A stretch of DNA of 41,007 nt from Bacteroidales bacterium UBA5833 (GTDB taxonomy: Bacteria > Bacteroidota > Bacteroidia > Bacteroidales > Lentimicrobiaceae): assembly GCA_002433025.1 (NCBI GenBank), contig DJGZ01000053.1, forward strand, positions 1-41,007, read 5' to 3'. This document shows positions 1 through 6,853 of this stretch, in pieces. Under the pieces are notes generated by a model, which made no database searches, had not been told where the DNA came from, and was given only the letters and a program-made list of their open reading frames with translations. A program made the position numbers and the translations under genes. The first letter of the stretch is position 1; each line of letters starts with the position of its first letter.

Positions 1-66
1 AACCCCGTGCTCAAATGGGATACCGCCCACTGGGGAGAGATACCGGCAGATTTCGGGAGAAAATAG
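1..66 (+). CDS. C-terminal end of an unknown protein (partial)
   Basis: Frame 1 is open from the first base of the window and stops at TAG 64-66. The 21 residues end in HWGEIPADFGRK, a composition (Trp, Gly, Pro, charged residues) that looks like a real C-terminus rather than noise. The start lies outside the window. It would converge on the toxin-antitoxin pair that follows on the minus strand. The family cannot be named from so short a piece, and it could be a chance open frame. Confidence 0.35.
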   Translation, partial: NPVLKWDTAHWGEIPADFGRK

Positions 67-153
67 GCGGCCTGATTAAAGGGAAGGGTTTAGGGATAAG
101 TCTGCGGATAAGGCTTATTTGTTGTTTGCGGTTTCTCTTTATTCGTCAATATT

Positions 154-459
154 TCAAAGCTTTATTGATAGTTCAAGTTGTCCGCCCAACCCCAATTCTA
201 CTATTTTCTGAAGTGTTGAAAGGCGCACTTCTTTTACATTGTTTTCAAGTTTCGAAATGTACGATTTAGTTGTGCCAACTTTCTCAGCAAGTTCCTGCTG
301 TGTCAATCCTTTTTCAAGTCTTGCTTCGTGAATTAATGCTCCGATTCTAAAGCTTTCGTATCCGGCTTCAAGATCGTCTCTCCTGGCAGTTCCTCGTTTT
401 CCGTAGTGTTTGTCTTTGAACTGCTCAAGTGTAATTATGTTACTTTTTGCTGTTTTCAT
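154..459 (-). CDS. higA: XRE-family antitoxin (HigA-like)
   Basis: A 101-residue protein with one helix-turn-helix of the XRE/Cro type at about residues 39-95 (GLTQQELAEKVGTTKSYISK covers the recognition helices). In HigBA-type modules this protein neutralises the RelE-fold toxin and represses the operon. The start codon lies inside the end of the toxin gene (overlap 440-459), so the two are translated from one message in the order toxin then antitoxin, as usual for higBA and unlike relBE. The N-terminal 35 residues are charged and probably contact the toxin. Specific substrate and subfamily are inferred from the partner. Confidence 0.88.
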   Translation of the reverse strand: MKTAKSNIITLEQFKDKHYGKRGTARRDDLEAGYESFRIGALIHEARLEKGLTQQELAEKVGTTKSYISKLENNVKEVRLSTLQKIVELGLGGQLELSIKL

Positions 460-790
460 ATTCTTCCTTTATTTTAAGTGCCTTTTCAATTTCTTTTTTC
501 GGTGTTTTCTGCGATTTCTTTTGAAAACCATTCATCAGTATCACCAGTTGTCCCTGGTCGAAGAAACAAAAAATCCGAAAGATATCACTCCCTTGCTGAA
601 CACGAATTTCGTATAGTCCGTCTGTGTTCTCCAGATGTTTCAGGTAAGTCTCCGGTACTTTCTGTATATCTTCTATTAACTCAAGTGTCCAGATAATCTT
701 GTCTCTTACCTTGTCATGCTGATTTACAAAGAAATCCTGAAAATAGTCTTTGTAAAAAATGATGGTACGAAACTTCTGTTTTTCTACCAT
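440..790 (-). CDS. higB: RelE/HigB-type toxin (phage Gp49-like family)
   Basis: A 116-residue basic protein with the hallmark C-terminal block of the Gp49/HigB family: GLYEIRV, then FRIFCFF, then LVILMNGFQKKSQKTPKKEI. Members are ribosome-dependent mRNA endonucleases that arrest translation until neutralised by the cognate XRE antitoxin, encoded directly downstream with a 20-base overlap. The ATG at 790 is supported by a -7 box at 795-802 that ends only 4 bases before it, so the message appears to be leaderless. Orphan modules of this kind travel with mobile and cassette DNA, which fits the unusual repeats on either side. Toxic activity is inferred from family membership. Confidence 0.9.
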   Translation of the reverse strand: MVEKQKFRTIIFYKDYFQDFFVNQHDKVRDKIIWTLELIEDIQKVPETYLKHLENTDGLYEIRVQQGSDIFRIFCFFDQGQLVILMNGFQKKSQKTPKKEIEKALKIKEEYENSKK

Positions 791-794
791 TTGG

Positions 795-826
795 CAAAGA
801 TATAGAATGTTGCACTAAAGTACAAC
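795..826 (-). promoter_or_regulatory. Bacteroidota-type promoter of higBA
   Basis: On the minus strand the sequence reads GTTG (823-826), a 20-base spacer, then TATCTTTG (795-802). This matches the Bacteroidota pattern TTTG-N19-21-TAnnTTTG with one mismatch in the -33 element. The box ends 4 bases before the toxin ATG, so transcription should begin at or within the start codon. Confidence 0.65.
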
Positions 827-876
827 CAAAATAAAGAATAATATTTTATTGTTTCCTCATTCATTGGTTTTTGTGA

Positions 877-990
877 AGCTCCCCAATCGCATACGACACT
901 TACTTAAGTCGCTGTCGCGGATATACTGTGGCTGCGATTTTACTTTTTACTCAGCGACTGCGTTTAAGTCTTATTTGTTGGCCACTGTTG
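877..990 (-). repeat. attC-like imperfect palindrome downstream of the orphan gene
   Basis: Plus-strand arms ACTTAAGTCGCTG (902-914) and CAGCGACTGCGTTTAAGT (952-969) are complementary except for a 5-base insertion in one arm, giving a long hairpin with extrahelical bases. It is followed by GTTGGCC (977-983), reminiscent of an integron core site GTTRRRY. Size (about 100 bases), asymmetry and position just after a small gene resemble an attC recombination site, but the outer left arm (about 881-900) pairs poorly and the core departs from consensus. No integrase is visible here. Confidence 0.4.
977..990 (+). repeat. Left inverted repeat of a putative gene cassette
   Basis: GTTGGCCACTGTTG here and CAATTGTGGCCAAC at 1535-1548 are inverted copies matching at 12 of 14 positions. 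They flank a single open reading frame with little spare DNA. An 11-base piece of this end, CTTATTTGTTG (970-980), recurs at 114-124 downstream of the antitoxin gene. Confidence 0.6.
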
Positions 991-991
991 T

Positions 992-1516
992 TTATTTTAT
1001 TTGATTAAAAAATCTTGTTTTTCTTATCCTTTTAATTCCTTTTAAAACTTTCATTAAATCAATTTCTCCTAAAGGCAAAGTAAATCTGGTTATAATAATA
1101 TTCTCTCCAAATTTTAAATTAAGTCTTATATATGAGAAATAACCCATTGGATATCCTGCTGTAGATGGCTCAAAAATCTCAACAGTTTCGATGTCCTCAT
1201 TCTGTATTATTCTTTCTTTGCCATTCTGCTTTAGAACCAATAATCTATTATTATTGTCCACTTTTATTTCTTTGTCATGGTCTATTTTGTCGTATTGTCT
1301 AAACATTTTAACAATCTGGATAAGAACATAAATAATCCCAAACATTAGAAATCCAAGAACCAAAAAGGAAATCAATTTACTTTTTTGAAAGTTATCAAAG
1401 AATGTCAATAGAATTCTCCCTAAAGCAAATCCATAAAGTCCTATTATGATTATCAATGCAATCAAATAGAAATAATAATCAATTGGTCTTTTATATCTAT
1501 ATTCTTTATTAGTCAT
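992..1516 (-). CDS. Orphan membrane protein with two TM segments and a PH-like soluble domain
   Basis: A 174-residue protein: a basic N-terminus, TM1 at about residues 15-38, a short loop, TM2 at about 47-70, then about 100 residues of predominantly beta sequence ending in a basic helix. Two transmembrane helices followed by a compact beta domain resembles bacterial PH/YdbT-like or DUF-type membrane proteins, but I do not recognise a family. It is AT-rich compared with core genes and sits alone between inverted repeats (977-990 and 1535-1548), as in a mobile gene cassette. No promoter of the TAnnTTTG type is obvious upstream, so it may depend on external transcription. Confidence 0.7.
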   Translation of the reverse strand: MTNKEYRYKRPIDYYFYLIALIIIIGLYGFALGRILLTFFDNFQKSKLISFLVLGFLMFGIIYVLIQIVKMFRQYDKIDHDKEIKVDNNNRLLVLKQNGKERIIQNEDIETVEIFEPSTAGYPMGYFSYIRLNLKFGENIIITRFTLPLGEIDLMKVLKGIKRIRKTRFFNQIK

Positions 1517-1534
1517 GCTATGTACGTCTTTTTA

Positions 1535-1548
1535 CAATTGTGGCCAAC
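1535..1548 (-). repeat. Right inverted repeat of a putative gene cassette
   Basis: CAATTGTGGCCAAC, the inverted partner of 977-990 (12 of 14 matches). It lies 18 bases upstream of the start codon of the orphan membrane protein; in gene orientation it reads GTTGGCCACAATTG. Confidence 0.6.
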
Positions 1549-2000
1549 GAGTGCATACCCTCAACTAATCCAGGGAATTTAACCGGCTCTTAAGATTAGG
1601 CTTAACTTATTGTCATATAAGACTAAATTCAAAAGATCACTGATGTTATCTCATTTTTAAAACGCTTATAGGCGTTCGAAATTACAAAATTATATACGCG
1701 ACTCAGGCCCAAATGTATAACATTAAAGCAAAAATTGCAATATTCGAAAGGATTGAAACGACATTCGTTCGCTTTTCCGCAAAAGCTGAAATAAAATGCC
1801 CCGGACTGTTTACTTTTTTGGGAAACATTCCTGCATCGGGGCGAAGATTAGCCCTTTTAATTATCCCTGAAAACCGGTAAAAGCCACTTGAACCACAGGA
1901 ATTTCAGTCTTTTCTATAATGGTGATCGCGTGAAATGTTTTGCGTAATAAAAAGGAGAAACAAAATCAGGAACTGAAAAGTTTGAGTCAGGTAACAGTAT
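1549..2000. other. Gene-free stretch between orphan gene and tRNA-Leu
   Basis: No convincing reading frame on either strand. Two potential hairpins are visible: AACGC/GCGTT around 1659-1674 and a wide GCCCCG/CGGGGC pair (1798-1803 with 1837-1842). On the minus strand the latter is followed by ATTTTATTT, so it could act as a weak terminator. Nothing else could be supported. Confidence 0.5.
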
Positions 2001-2050
2001 AAATAAAGAAAACCTCTGTTATATGCTTGTTATAAAGCACTTACAGAGGT
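2001..2050 (-). terminator. Probable terminator of tRNA-Leu
   Basis: Downstream of the tRNA on the minus strand, ACCTCTGT (2043-2050) pairs with ACAGAGGT (2012-2019), with an inner stem TGCTT/AAGCA (24-28 with 35-39 of 2000). The tail is TTTCTTTATTT. The loop region is long, so efficiency is uncertain. Confidence 0.6.
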
Positions 2051-2056
2051 CTTTCG

Positions 2057-2140
2057 TACCCCGGGCCGGGATCGAACCGGCACGAGCTCACACTCATTGG
2101 TTTTTGAGACCAACGCGTCTACCAATTCCGCCACCGGGGC
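2057..2140 (-). tRNA. tRNA-Leu (anticodon CAA)
   Basis: An 84-base type II tRNA. The acceptor stem GCCCCGG pairs with CCGGGGT (one G-U pair), discriminator A. The D arm contains TTGGTAGA; the anticodon stem TTGGT/ACCAA encloses the loop CTCAAAA, so the anticodon is CAA. A variable arm follows, then a T arm GCCGG-TTCGATC-CCGGC. CCA is not encoded. A -7 box TACCTTTG lies at 2152-2159 on the minus strand, 11 bases upstream of the mature 5' end. Confidence 0.96.
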
Positions 2141-2472
2141 AAAAGGGCACGCAAAGGTAAGAAAAGTTATTGATTCCGGTGCGAATTTTTCATACCATCG
2201 GATCGGATACTTTTTGCCAGGGGCTCCACTTAAGTTTTGCGGGAAAAGGGTGCCCGGGGAGCGAATCTGCCGGTTTGGAGGATCGCTGGGGCTCTGGTTC
2301 TTGTCAGAAAATTCTAACCGGTAACAAGCGGGAATGCCGGAACATGCTGCAGGCGCCCTGCCGGTAATTCCTGTTGATCTCTTGCCGGAATTGCTTATCT
2401 TGCTGCCACGTTCCGGTGATGCCGGCAGGAATAAAGTCTGTTCCGGTTAATTGGAAAATTAAAACTGATATC
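2141..2472. other. Upstream region of the galactanase gene
   Basis: About 330 bases between the tRNA and the GH53 start codon. It holds the tRNA promoter on the minus strand. On the plus strand two near-matches to a -7 element have a 3-base instead of 2-base gap (TACTTTTTG near 2208 and TAAGTTTTG near 2232), so no promoter can be assigned with confidence. Several short CCGG-containing inverted repeats are present. An open frame continues upstream of 2473 but lacks protein-like character. Confidence 0.4.
2152..2159 (-). promoter_or_regulatory. -7 box of the tRNA-Leu promoter
   Basis: TACCTTTG on the minus strand, identical to the -7 element of the tRNA-Phe gene at the other end of the window. 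No TTTG is present at the expected -33 position. Confidence 0.55.
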
Positions 2473-3903
2473 ATGAAAAGACTCAAGCTGATTGTTTTAA
2501 TTTTTGCCCTTGTGCTTGCAGCCTGCAATTCCGGTCGCCTAAAGGAGCAGTCAACAGATTTTTCGTCCTTTTTCCGGGTAGCAACCGGTAAGCCGGTTAC
2601 CCTGGTGCTGGCCTGTTACAAAACCACCCTGCGTGCCGGTCATGACGAGGAAACCCGCATCAGGGTAAGCGTGGCCGACAGCCTCGACCGGGAAATCACG
2701 GATGCAGAGCTTCCTTTCCGGATTTCGGTCAGCGGGGATGCCAAACTGCTGGATGCCGGCCGCAACGAAATAACACCCATCAGCCGGGCCGATACCCTTA
2801 CGGTATGGGAATCATCGCTGAATGGCGGGGTGTGCGAATTTGTGCTGATCGCGGGCAATACGCCCGGAAAGTTTACCGTTGAAGCCAGTACCGAAGGCCT
2901 TTGGCCGGCTTCACACGAAATCCACCTGCTGCCGGCCGGTTTTCAGCTGATGCAGCCTGCCGCCCTTCCGCTTCCGCCCTCCCCCCACATACGCCCCCCG
3001 ATGATCGGTGCCGACATCTCATTTCTCCCTCAGCTTGAAGATGAAGGGATGAAGTTTTATGACAAAGGCGTTGAAACGGACGCCATTGAGTTGCTGAAGA
3101 GCTATGGATTTAACTATATCCGACTGCGTATTTTTGTGAATCCGGAACATGAAAAGGGCTATTCTCCGGGCAAAGGTTACTGCGGATATGATCAGACGCT
3201 GGCAATGGCCAGGCGGGTTAAAGCGTCCGGGTTAAACCTGCTGCTTGATTTTCATTACAGCGATTACTGGGCCGACCCCCAGCAGCAATACAAACCTTCG
3301 GCATGGGAAGGGCAGGACTTTGAAACTCTGCAAAGAAGTTTGCGTGACTACACCGCGATGGTGCTCTCAGGCCTGAAAGCCCAGGGCACGCTTCCGCAGA
3401 TGGTGCAGGTGGGCAACGAGATCAACCATGGCATTGTTTGGCCCGAGGGGCATATCAGTAACCCGGACAATCTGGCGGCGCTGCTGAAAGCAGGCGTGGA
3501 AGCCTGCCGCGAAGCTGATCCTTCCATGCCCGTGATGATGCACCTGGCGTTGGGAGGGCAAACGGAGGAAGCCATTTTCTGGTTTGACAATATGCTTGCC
3601 CGCGGGGTGGACTTTGACGTGATCGGACTTTCGTACTATCCCCGCTGGCACGGCACCCCCGAAGACCTCTCACGCACCATGCATACACTTGCGGAGCGCT
3701 ATGGCAAGGATGTCAACGTCGCGGAATACAGCGCCTTCAAGAAGGAAATTCATGATCTTGTGTTCAGCCTGCCCGGAGGCAGGGGACAGGGCGCCTGCAT
3801 CTGGGAACCGCTCAATACCTGGAGGCGGCTGTTTGATGACAAAGGTAACGCGCTGGATGAAATCCGCATCTACGACAGCCTTGCTGACCGGTACCTGAGG
3901 TGA
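2473..3903 (+). CDS. GH53 arabinogalactan endo-beta-1,4-galactanase, lipoprotein
   Basis: A 476-residue enzyme that should cleave beta-1,4-galactan side chains of pectin (type I arabinogalactan). The start at 2473 gives a clean lipoprotein signal, with lipobox LAAC and lipidated Cys18; the frame is open further upstream but that extension has no signal character. Residues about 35-155 look like an Ig/Big-type beta domain of the kind attached to Bacteroidota glycosidases. The catalytic barrel covers about 177-476: IGADISFLP opens it, Glu316 in QVGNEI is the expected acid/base and Glu418 in VAEYS the expected nucleophile. No SusC/SusD, sensor or transporter genes are beside it, so it is not in a classical polysaccharide locus. 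Surface exposure is inferred. Confidence 0.93.
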   Translation: MKRLKLIVLIFALVLAACNSGRLKEQSTDFSSFFRVATGKPVTLVLACYKTTLRAGHDEETRIRVSVADSLDREITDAELPFRISVSGDAKLLDAGRNEITPISRADTLTVWESSLNGGVCEFVLIAGNTPGKFTVEASTEGLWPASHEIHLLPAGFQLMQPAALPLPPSPHIRPPMIGADISFLPQLEDEGMKFYDKGVETDAIELLKSYGFNYIRLRIFVNPEHEKGYSPGKGYCGYDQTLAMARRVKASGLNLLLDFHYSDYWADPQQQYKPSAWEGQDFETLQRSLRDYTAMVLSGLKAQGTLPQMVQVGNEINHGIVWPEGHISNPDNLAALLKAGVEACREADPSMPVMMHLALGGQTEEAIFWFDNMLARGVDFDVIGLSYYPRWHGTPEDLSRTMHTLAERYGKDVNVAEYSAFKKEIHDLVFSLPGGRGQGACIWEPLNTWRRLFDDKGNALDEIRIYDSLADRYLR

Positions 3904-4147
3904 TTATACCATTTGGTGCAACTACCAGCTTCAGTTTGTGGGCGATTTCTTTGTCTGCCTTTACAATCCTCGGTATTGGTTAGAATGTTTCCAATTACTG
4001 TTTTCCTCCAAAAATCCACTTGCGGTTGTGTAATCTTTATGAGCTTATGTGGTTATAAAGCGTGCGTTTGAGAAGGTGTACTCTTTGACATTTTTTTTGA
4101 GTGTTGGATTTTGGCAAGACAGGAATGGCTATGAAAAAAATACGAGG

Positions 4148-5086
4148 TTACCATCTCGGACCAATAAAACGATCTCCGTTAAAATGAATCATGTGTTCAG
4201 GGAATTCCATTATCCAAACTTCAGTATCCCAGGCAATCTCTGTTGTATGCTTCTTAAATTCAAAAAAATCAGGGAAAGCAGAAATATAAATTTTACCTGC
4301 TATGCAATTTTTCAGAAAGGTTTCCAACTCAACAATTCGTGTTGGAGTCATTGGGCCATGGGATGTAACTGCCTCAATTAAATATAGCCAATTCTTTGCT
4401 TCTTCGTAAATTACTATGTCAGGTAGTTTACTGTGCTCTGAAATTGGGATCCCAATTCTTTCGAGCAATTCTCTATCTACATATAAAACCTTATTCTCAG
4501 TATCTCCTAAATATAGCAAACTAGAGCCTTGTGCAAATCGTGAAGCAAACTCTTCGACTACAGCAGCTTGAACCTCATTGTGTTTTCCAGGTGATAACAT
4601 CAATACTCTTCCATCTGAAAGGGTTAAAGGAACTCTTGACATATTACGGTTTTTGCTATACTTTTCCTTTAATACTCCAATTTTAAAAGTAAAGTTTTCT
4701 AATGCTTTTTTCCAATTCCTGGTTCTGAAGGACTTTATCGTTTCAAGAGCAATCTCAGAAATTGCATAATGTGCAAGAGGGCTGTTAACTGGTAAATCAG
4801 GAATATCAGGATTATAATCAGCAATCCCGGCTTGTACAAATTGGTGTAATACTTGTCTCCTAATTGTTTCTCTGGTATTTGGAGCATATTCTTTCTTATA
4901 GTTCTCCGAGATAAAAGTCATTATTCCTTTTGAAACACCGTGACTTTGTCTAAATGATTTTGACCACTTATCATTTTCTTTGATATTGCATAAAGCAAGG
5001 AGTGTATAACCGGAAATTTCATTTTGTTGAGCATCAGGCAACCCCAATTCTCGTAAAATTATTCGTGCTTCTTGTATTTTTGACAT
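4148..5086 (-). CDS. Type II restriction endonuclease, BsuBI/PstI family
   Basis: A 312-residue protein matching BsuBI/PstI endonucleases in size and in the C-terminal catalytic block: LPDIVIYEE (Asp223), then LIEAVTSHGPM (Glu238) and the following ELETFL helix. The N-terminal 150 residues correspond to the family's helical recognition domain. Prototypes cut CTGCA/G; the same specificity is inferred here, not shown. The start codon lies 53 bases inside the end of the methyltransferase gene, so the endonuclease is translated from the same message after the protective enzyme. Base composition is clearly AT-rich compared with the flanking galactanase and protease genes, a sign of transfer. Confidence 0.92.
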   Translation of the reverse strand: MSKIQEARIILRELGLPDAQQNEISGYTLLALCNIKENDKWSKSFRQSHGVSKGIMTFISENYKKEYAPNTRETIRRQVLHQFVQAGIADYNPDIPDLPVNSPLAHYAISEIALETIKSFRTRNWKKALENFTFKIGVLKEKYSKNRNMSRVPLTLSDGRVLMLSPGKHNEVQAAVVEEFASRFAQGSSLLYLGDTENKVLYVDRELLERIGIPISEHSKLPDIVIYEEAKNWLYLIEAVTSHGPMTPTRIVELETFLKNCIAGKIYISAFPDFFEFKKHTTEIAWDTEVWIMEFPEHMIHFNGDRFIGPRW

Positions 5087-6632
5087 ATGTTCTTTCTAAA
5101 AGGACTTCATTAACAATCTCATTAATGACCTGTTTATCAGGCTTATTAAATTCTTTGATTTTACTTCCAATTAAAATTATATCTTCTAATGGCGGTATTT
5201 TTATTTGCTTTAATTCGGTCGCACCTACCTGCGTATTGCCATTAAAAGTCCTGAAATATGTGTCAAACAAACTACTGCTATAAAGTGCAGAAAAACCCCA
5301 TATTTCATTTTCCGATAAGTTTCCGTTTGGTCGGTGAATATAATTTAAATGGTTCTCGAAGCCAACCATTCCGGTTTCAAAGTCTGATGAGAAAAACGGA
5401 CAACAAACCAATCTGCTCTTATCATCTTTAGAGCTAAACCTTCGAAGCAATACATAATTCTTATTCTTAAGTAAAACTTTTCTTGATTCGTCTGAATTAA
5501 TAATGAAGCCTGGTTTTTTTCCTTTTTGAAGTGGATAAATAAGCTCCATTTCTTTGATGTTGTGCAACCAAATTAATGGGGAAAGCGAATCATTTATTTC
5601 ACCTTCCGTTTTAAGAAATTCAGTACACCGAAAAGCAACTATAGGGCCTGTAGATATTCGGATGTTAAAGTCATTAAGCGTATTTTGCCATCTCTTGAAG
5701 ATTTCAATAGTGCTTGTTTCCTTATCATTTGAAGGAATAAATAGCACCTTATCCCTTGATTTCAAGTCAATTAATGAATTGGTTTTAAATACTTTTTCGG
5801 TTGGATTCTTCAAGCCTTTATCGCATAGAGAAACAGTGATCCTAATATCTGAATTAAACTGTTTTGTTGCTCGCAGAATAATATTTTCTTGAAGAACATT
5901 ATCATTCTTGAACATTTTATTCCGGGATTCAAAAATGTGTATGTTAGAGATACTTACATCTTTGAAGAAGGATTGTCTAAATGCTTTGAAATAGTTTCCT
6001 GCTGCAAAACTTCTTGGGGTAATAAAAATCATTTCTCCATCCTGTTTCAACAGTTTTGCAGCCACCCCCATAAACAAAGAATAAATATTTGGCTGTCCAT
6101 ATACCAATTCTCTTGCAGCTTTAGCCCGTTTGTCATTTTTAGAAATTTTGAAGTAAGGCGGATTAGAAATTATGTAATCGTAATGGCTAACAATTTCTGA
6201 TCCAAACAAAGTTGAAATTTCAAAAACCTTAGAATTTTCAATTACGAAATCAGCCCTATTAATAATGTATTTTAAATGAATATTTTTCTCTGCCAGCCAA
6301 AAAGCTAAAAATTCAATCACTTTTTGAGTAATTGTTAAAACATTCTCATCAGTCTCATAAAGCACTAATTCAATTTCAGTGATAGCCGATTTTTGAATCA
6401 GGTTTTCGATTAATGAGCAAGTTAAAATTCCGGTTCCACAACCAGGGTCAAGGATTGAGATTTTATTCGTTTTTGTTGATGCTAAATTTCCCATGAAATC
6501 AGCAATCTGTTTCGGAGTAAAATACTGTCCGTTATCTTTTTTATGTTTATCAGATGTAGAGTATGCATATTCAAGCCCGAGAAACTCGGCGAATTCAGAA
6601 GGTATCGTATGTTTTTTCTTTAGCTCCATCAT
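5034..6632 (-). CDS. Type II DNA adenine-N6 methyltransferase, BsuBI/PstI-type
   Basis: A 532-residue gamma-type amino-methyltransferase. SAM motif I is DPGCGTG (residues 62-68) and the catalytic motif IV is NPPY (157-160); the C-terminal half is the target-recognition region. It should methylate the adenine of the site cut by the overlapping downstream endonuclease (CTGCAG in the prototypes). The frame is open to 6668, but that longer start lies inside the promoter; a canonical promoter ending at 6637 places the transcript start at the ATG pair 6632/6629, so a leaderless message beginning at 6632 is preferred (6629 equally possible). AT-rich like its partner. Confidence 0.92.
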   Translation of the reverse strand: MMELKKKHTIPSEFAEFLGLEYAYSTSDKHKKDNGQYFTPKQIADFMGNLASTKTNKISILDPGCGTGILTCSLIENLIQKSAITEIELVLYETDENVLTITQKVIEFLAFWLAEKNIHLKYIINRADFVIENSKVFEISTLFGSEIVSHYDYIISNPPYFKISKNDKRAKAARELVYGQPNIYSLFMGVAAKLLKQDGEMIFITPRSFAAGNYFKAFRQSFFKDVSISNIHIFESRNKMFKNDNVLQENIILRATKQFNSDIRITVSLCDKGLKNPTEKVFKTNSLIDLKSRDKVLFIPSNDKETSTIEIFKRWQNTLNDFNIRISTGPIVAFRCTEFLKTEGEINDSLSPLIWLHNIKEMELIYPLQKGKKPGFIINSDESRKVLLKNKNYVLLRRFSSKDDKSRLVCCPFFSSDFETGMVGFENHLNYIHRPNGNLSENEIWGFSALYSSSLFDTYFRTFNGNTQVGATELKQIKIPPLEDIILIGSKIKEFNKPDKQVINEIVNEVLLERTYVKNTRSTNNFTRIGVA

Positions 6633-6636
6633 TATA

Positions 6637-6671
6637 CAAAAGTAATCAATCCTGGGGTGATTTGACAAAAA
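6637..6671 (-). promoter_or_regulatory. Canonical Bacteroidota promoter of the R-M operon
   Basis: On the minus strand: TTTTTG (6666-6671), a 21-base spacer, then TACTTTTG (6637-6644). Both elements and the spacing fit TTTG-N19-21-TAnnTTTG. Only 4 bases separate the box from the ATG at 6632, giving an apparently leaderless methyltransferase message. The match argues against the longer 6668 start. Confidence 0.8.
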
Positions 6672-6818
6672 GTTAGCTGTTCCGTAGGCTTAATCAGATT
6701 GAGATACGGAAATTGTATGAGTGCTAAGCGTGCTTAAGAAAGTCTGCAATTGCATTTGAAATGCATTAAATGCAGCCGGTTCGTCCGGCCTGTCCGGCGA
6801 CGCTGGCGGTTTTTTCCC

Positions 6819-6826
6819 TAATTTTG
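6819..6826 (+). promoter_or_regulatory. -7 box upstream of the S41 peptidase
   Basis: TAATTTTG, 27 bases before the ATG at 6854. The -33 position lacks a clear TTTG. Confidence 0.55.
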
Positions 6827-6853
6827 CAAACCGCTTAACGAACTATTTGAACC

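Noticed and set aside
4049..4381. 110-residue plus-strand frame at the end of the restriction endonuclease gene
   Set aside because: Most of it is antisense to the conserved C-terminal part of the endonuclease; no supporting motif.
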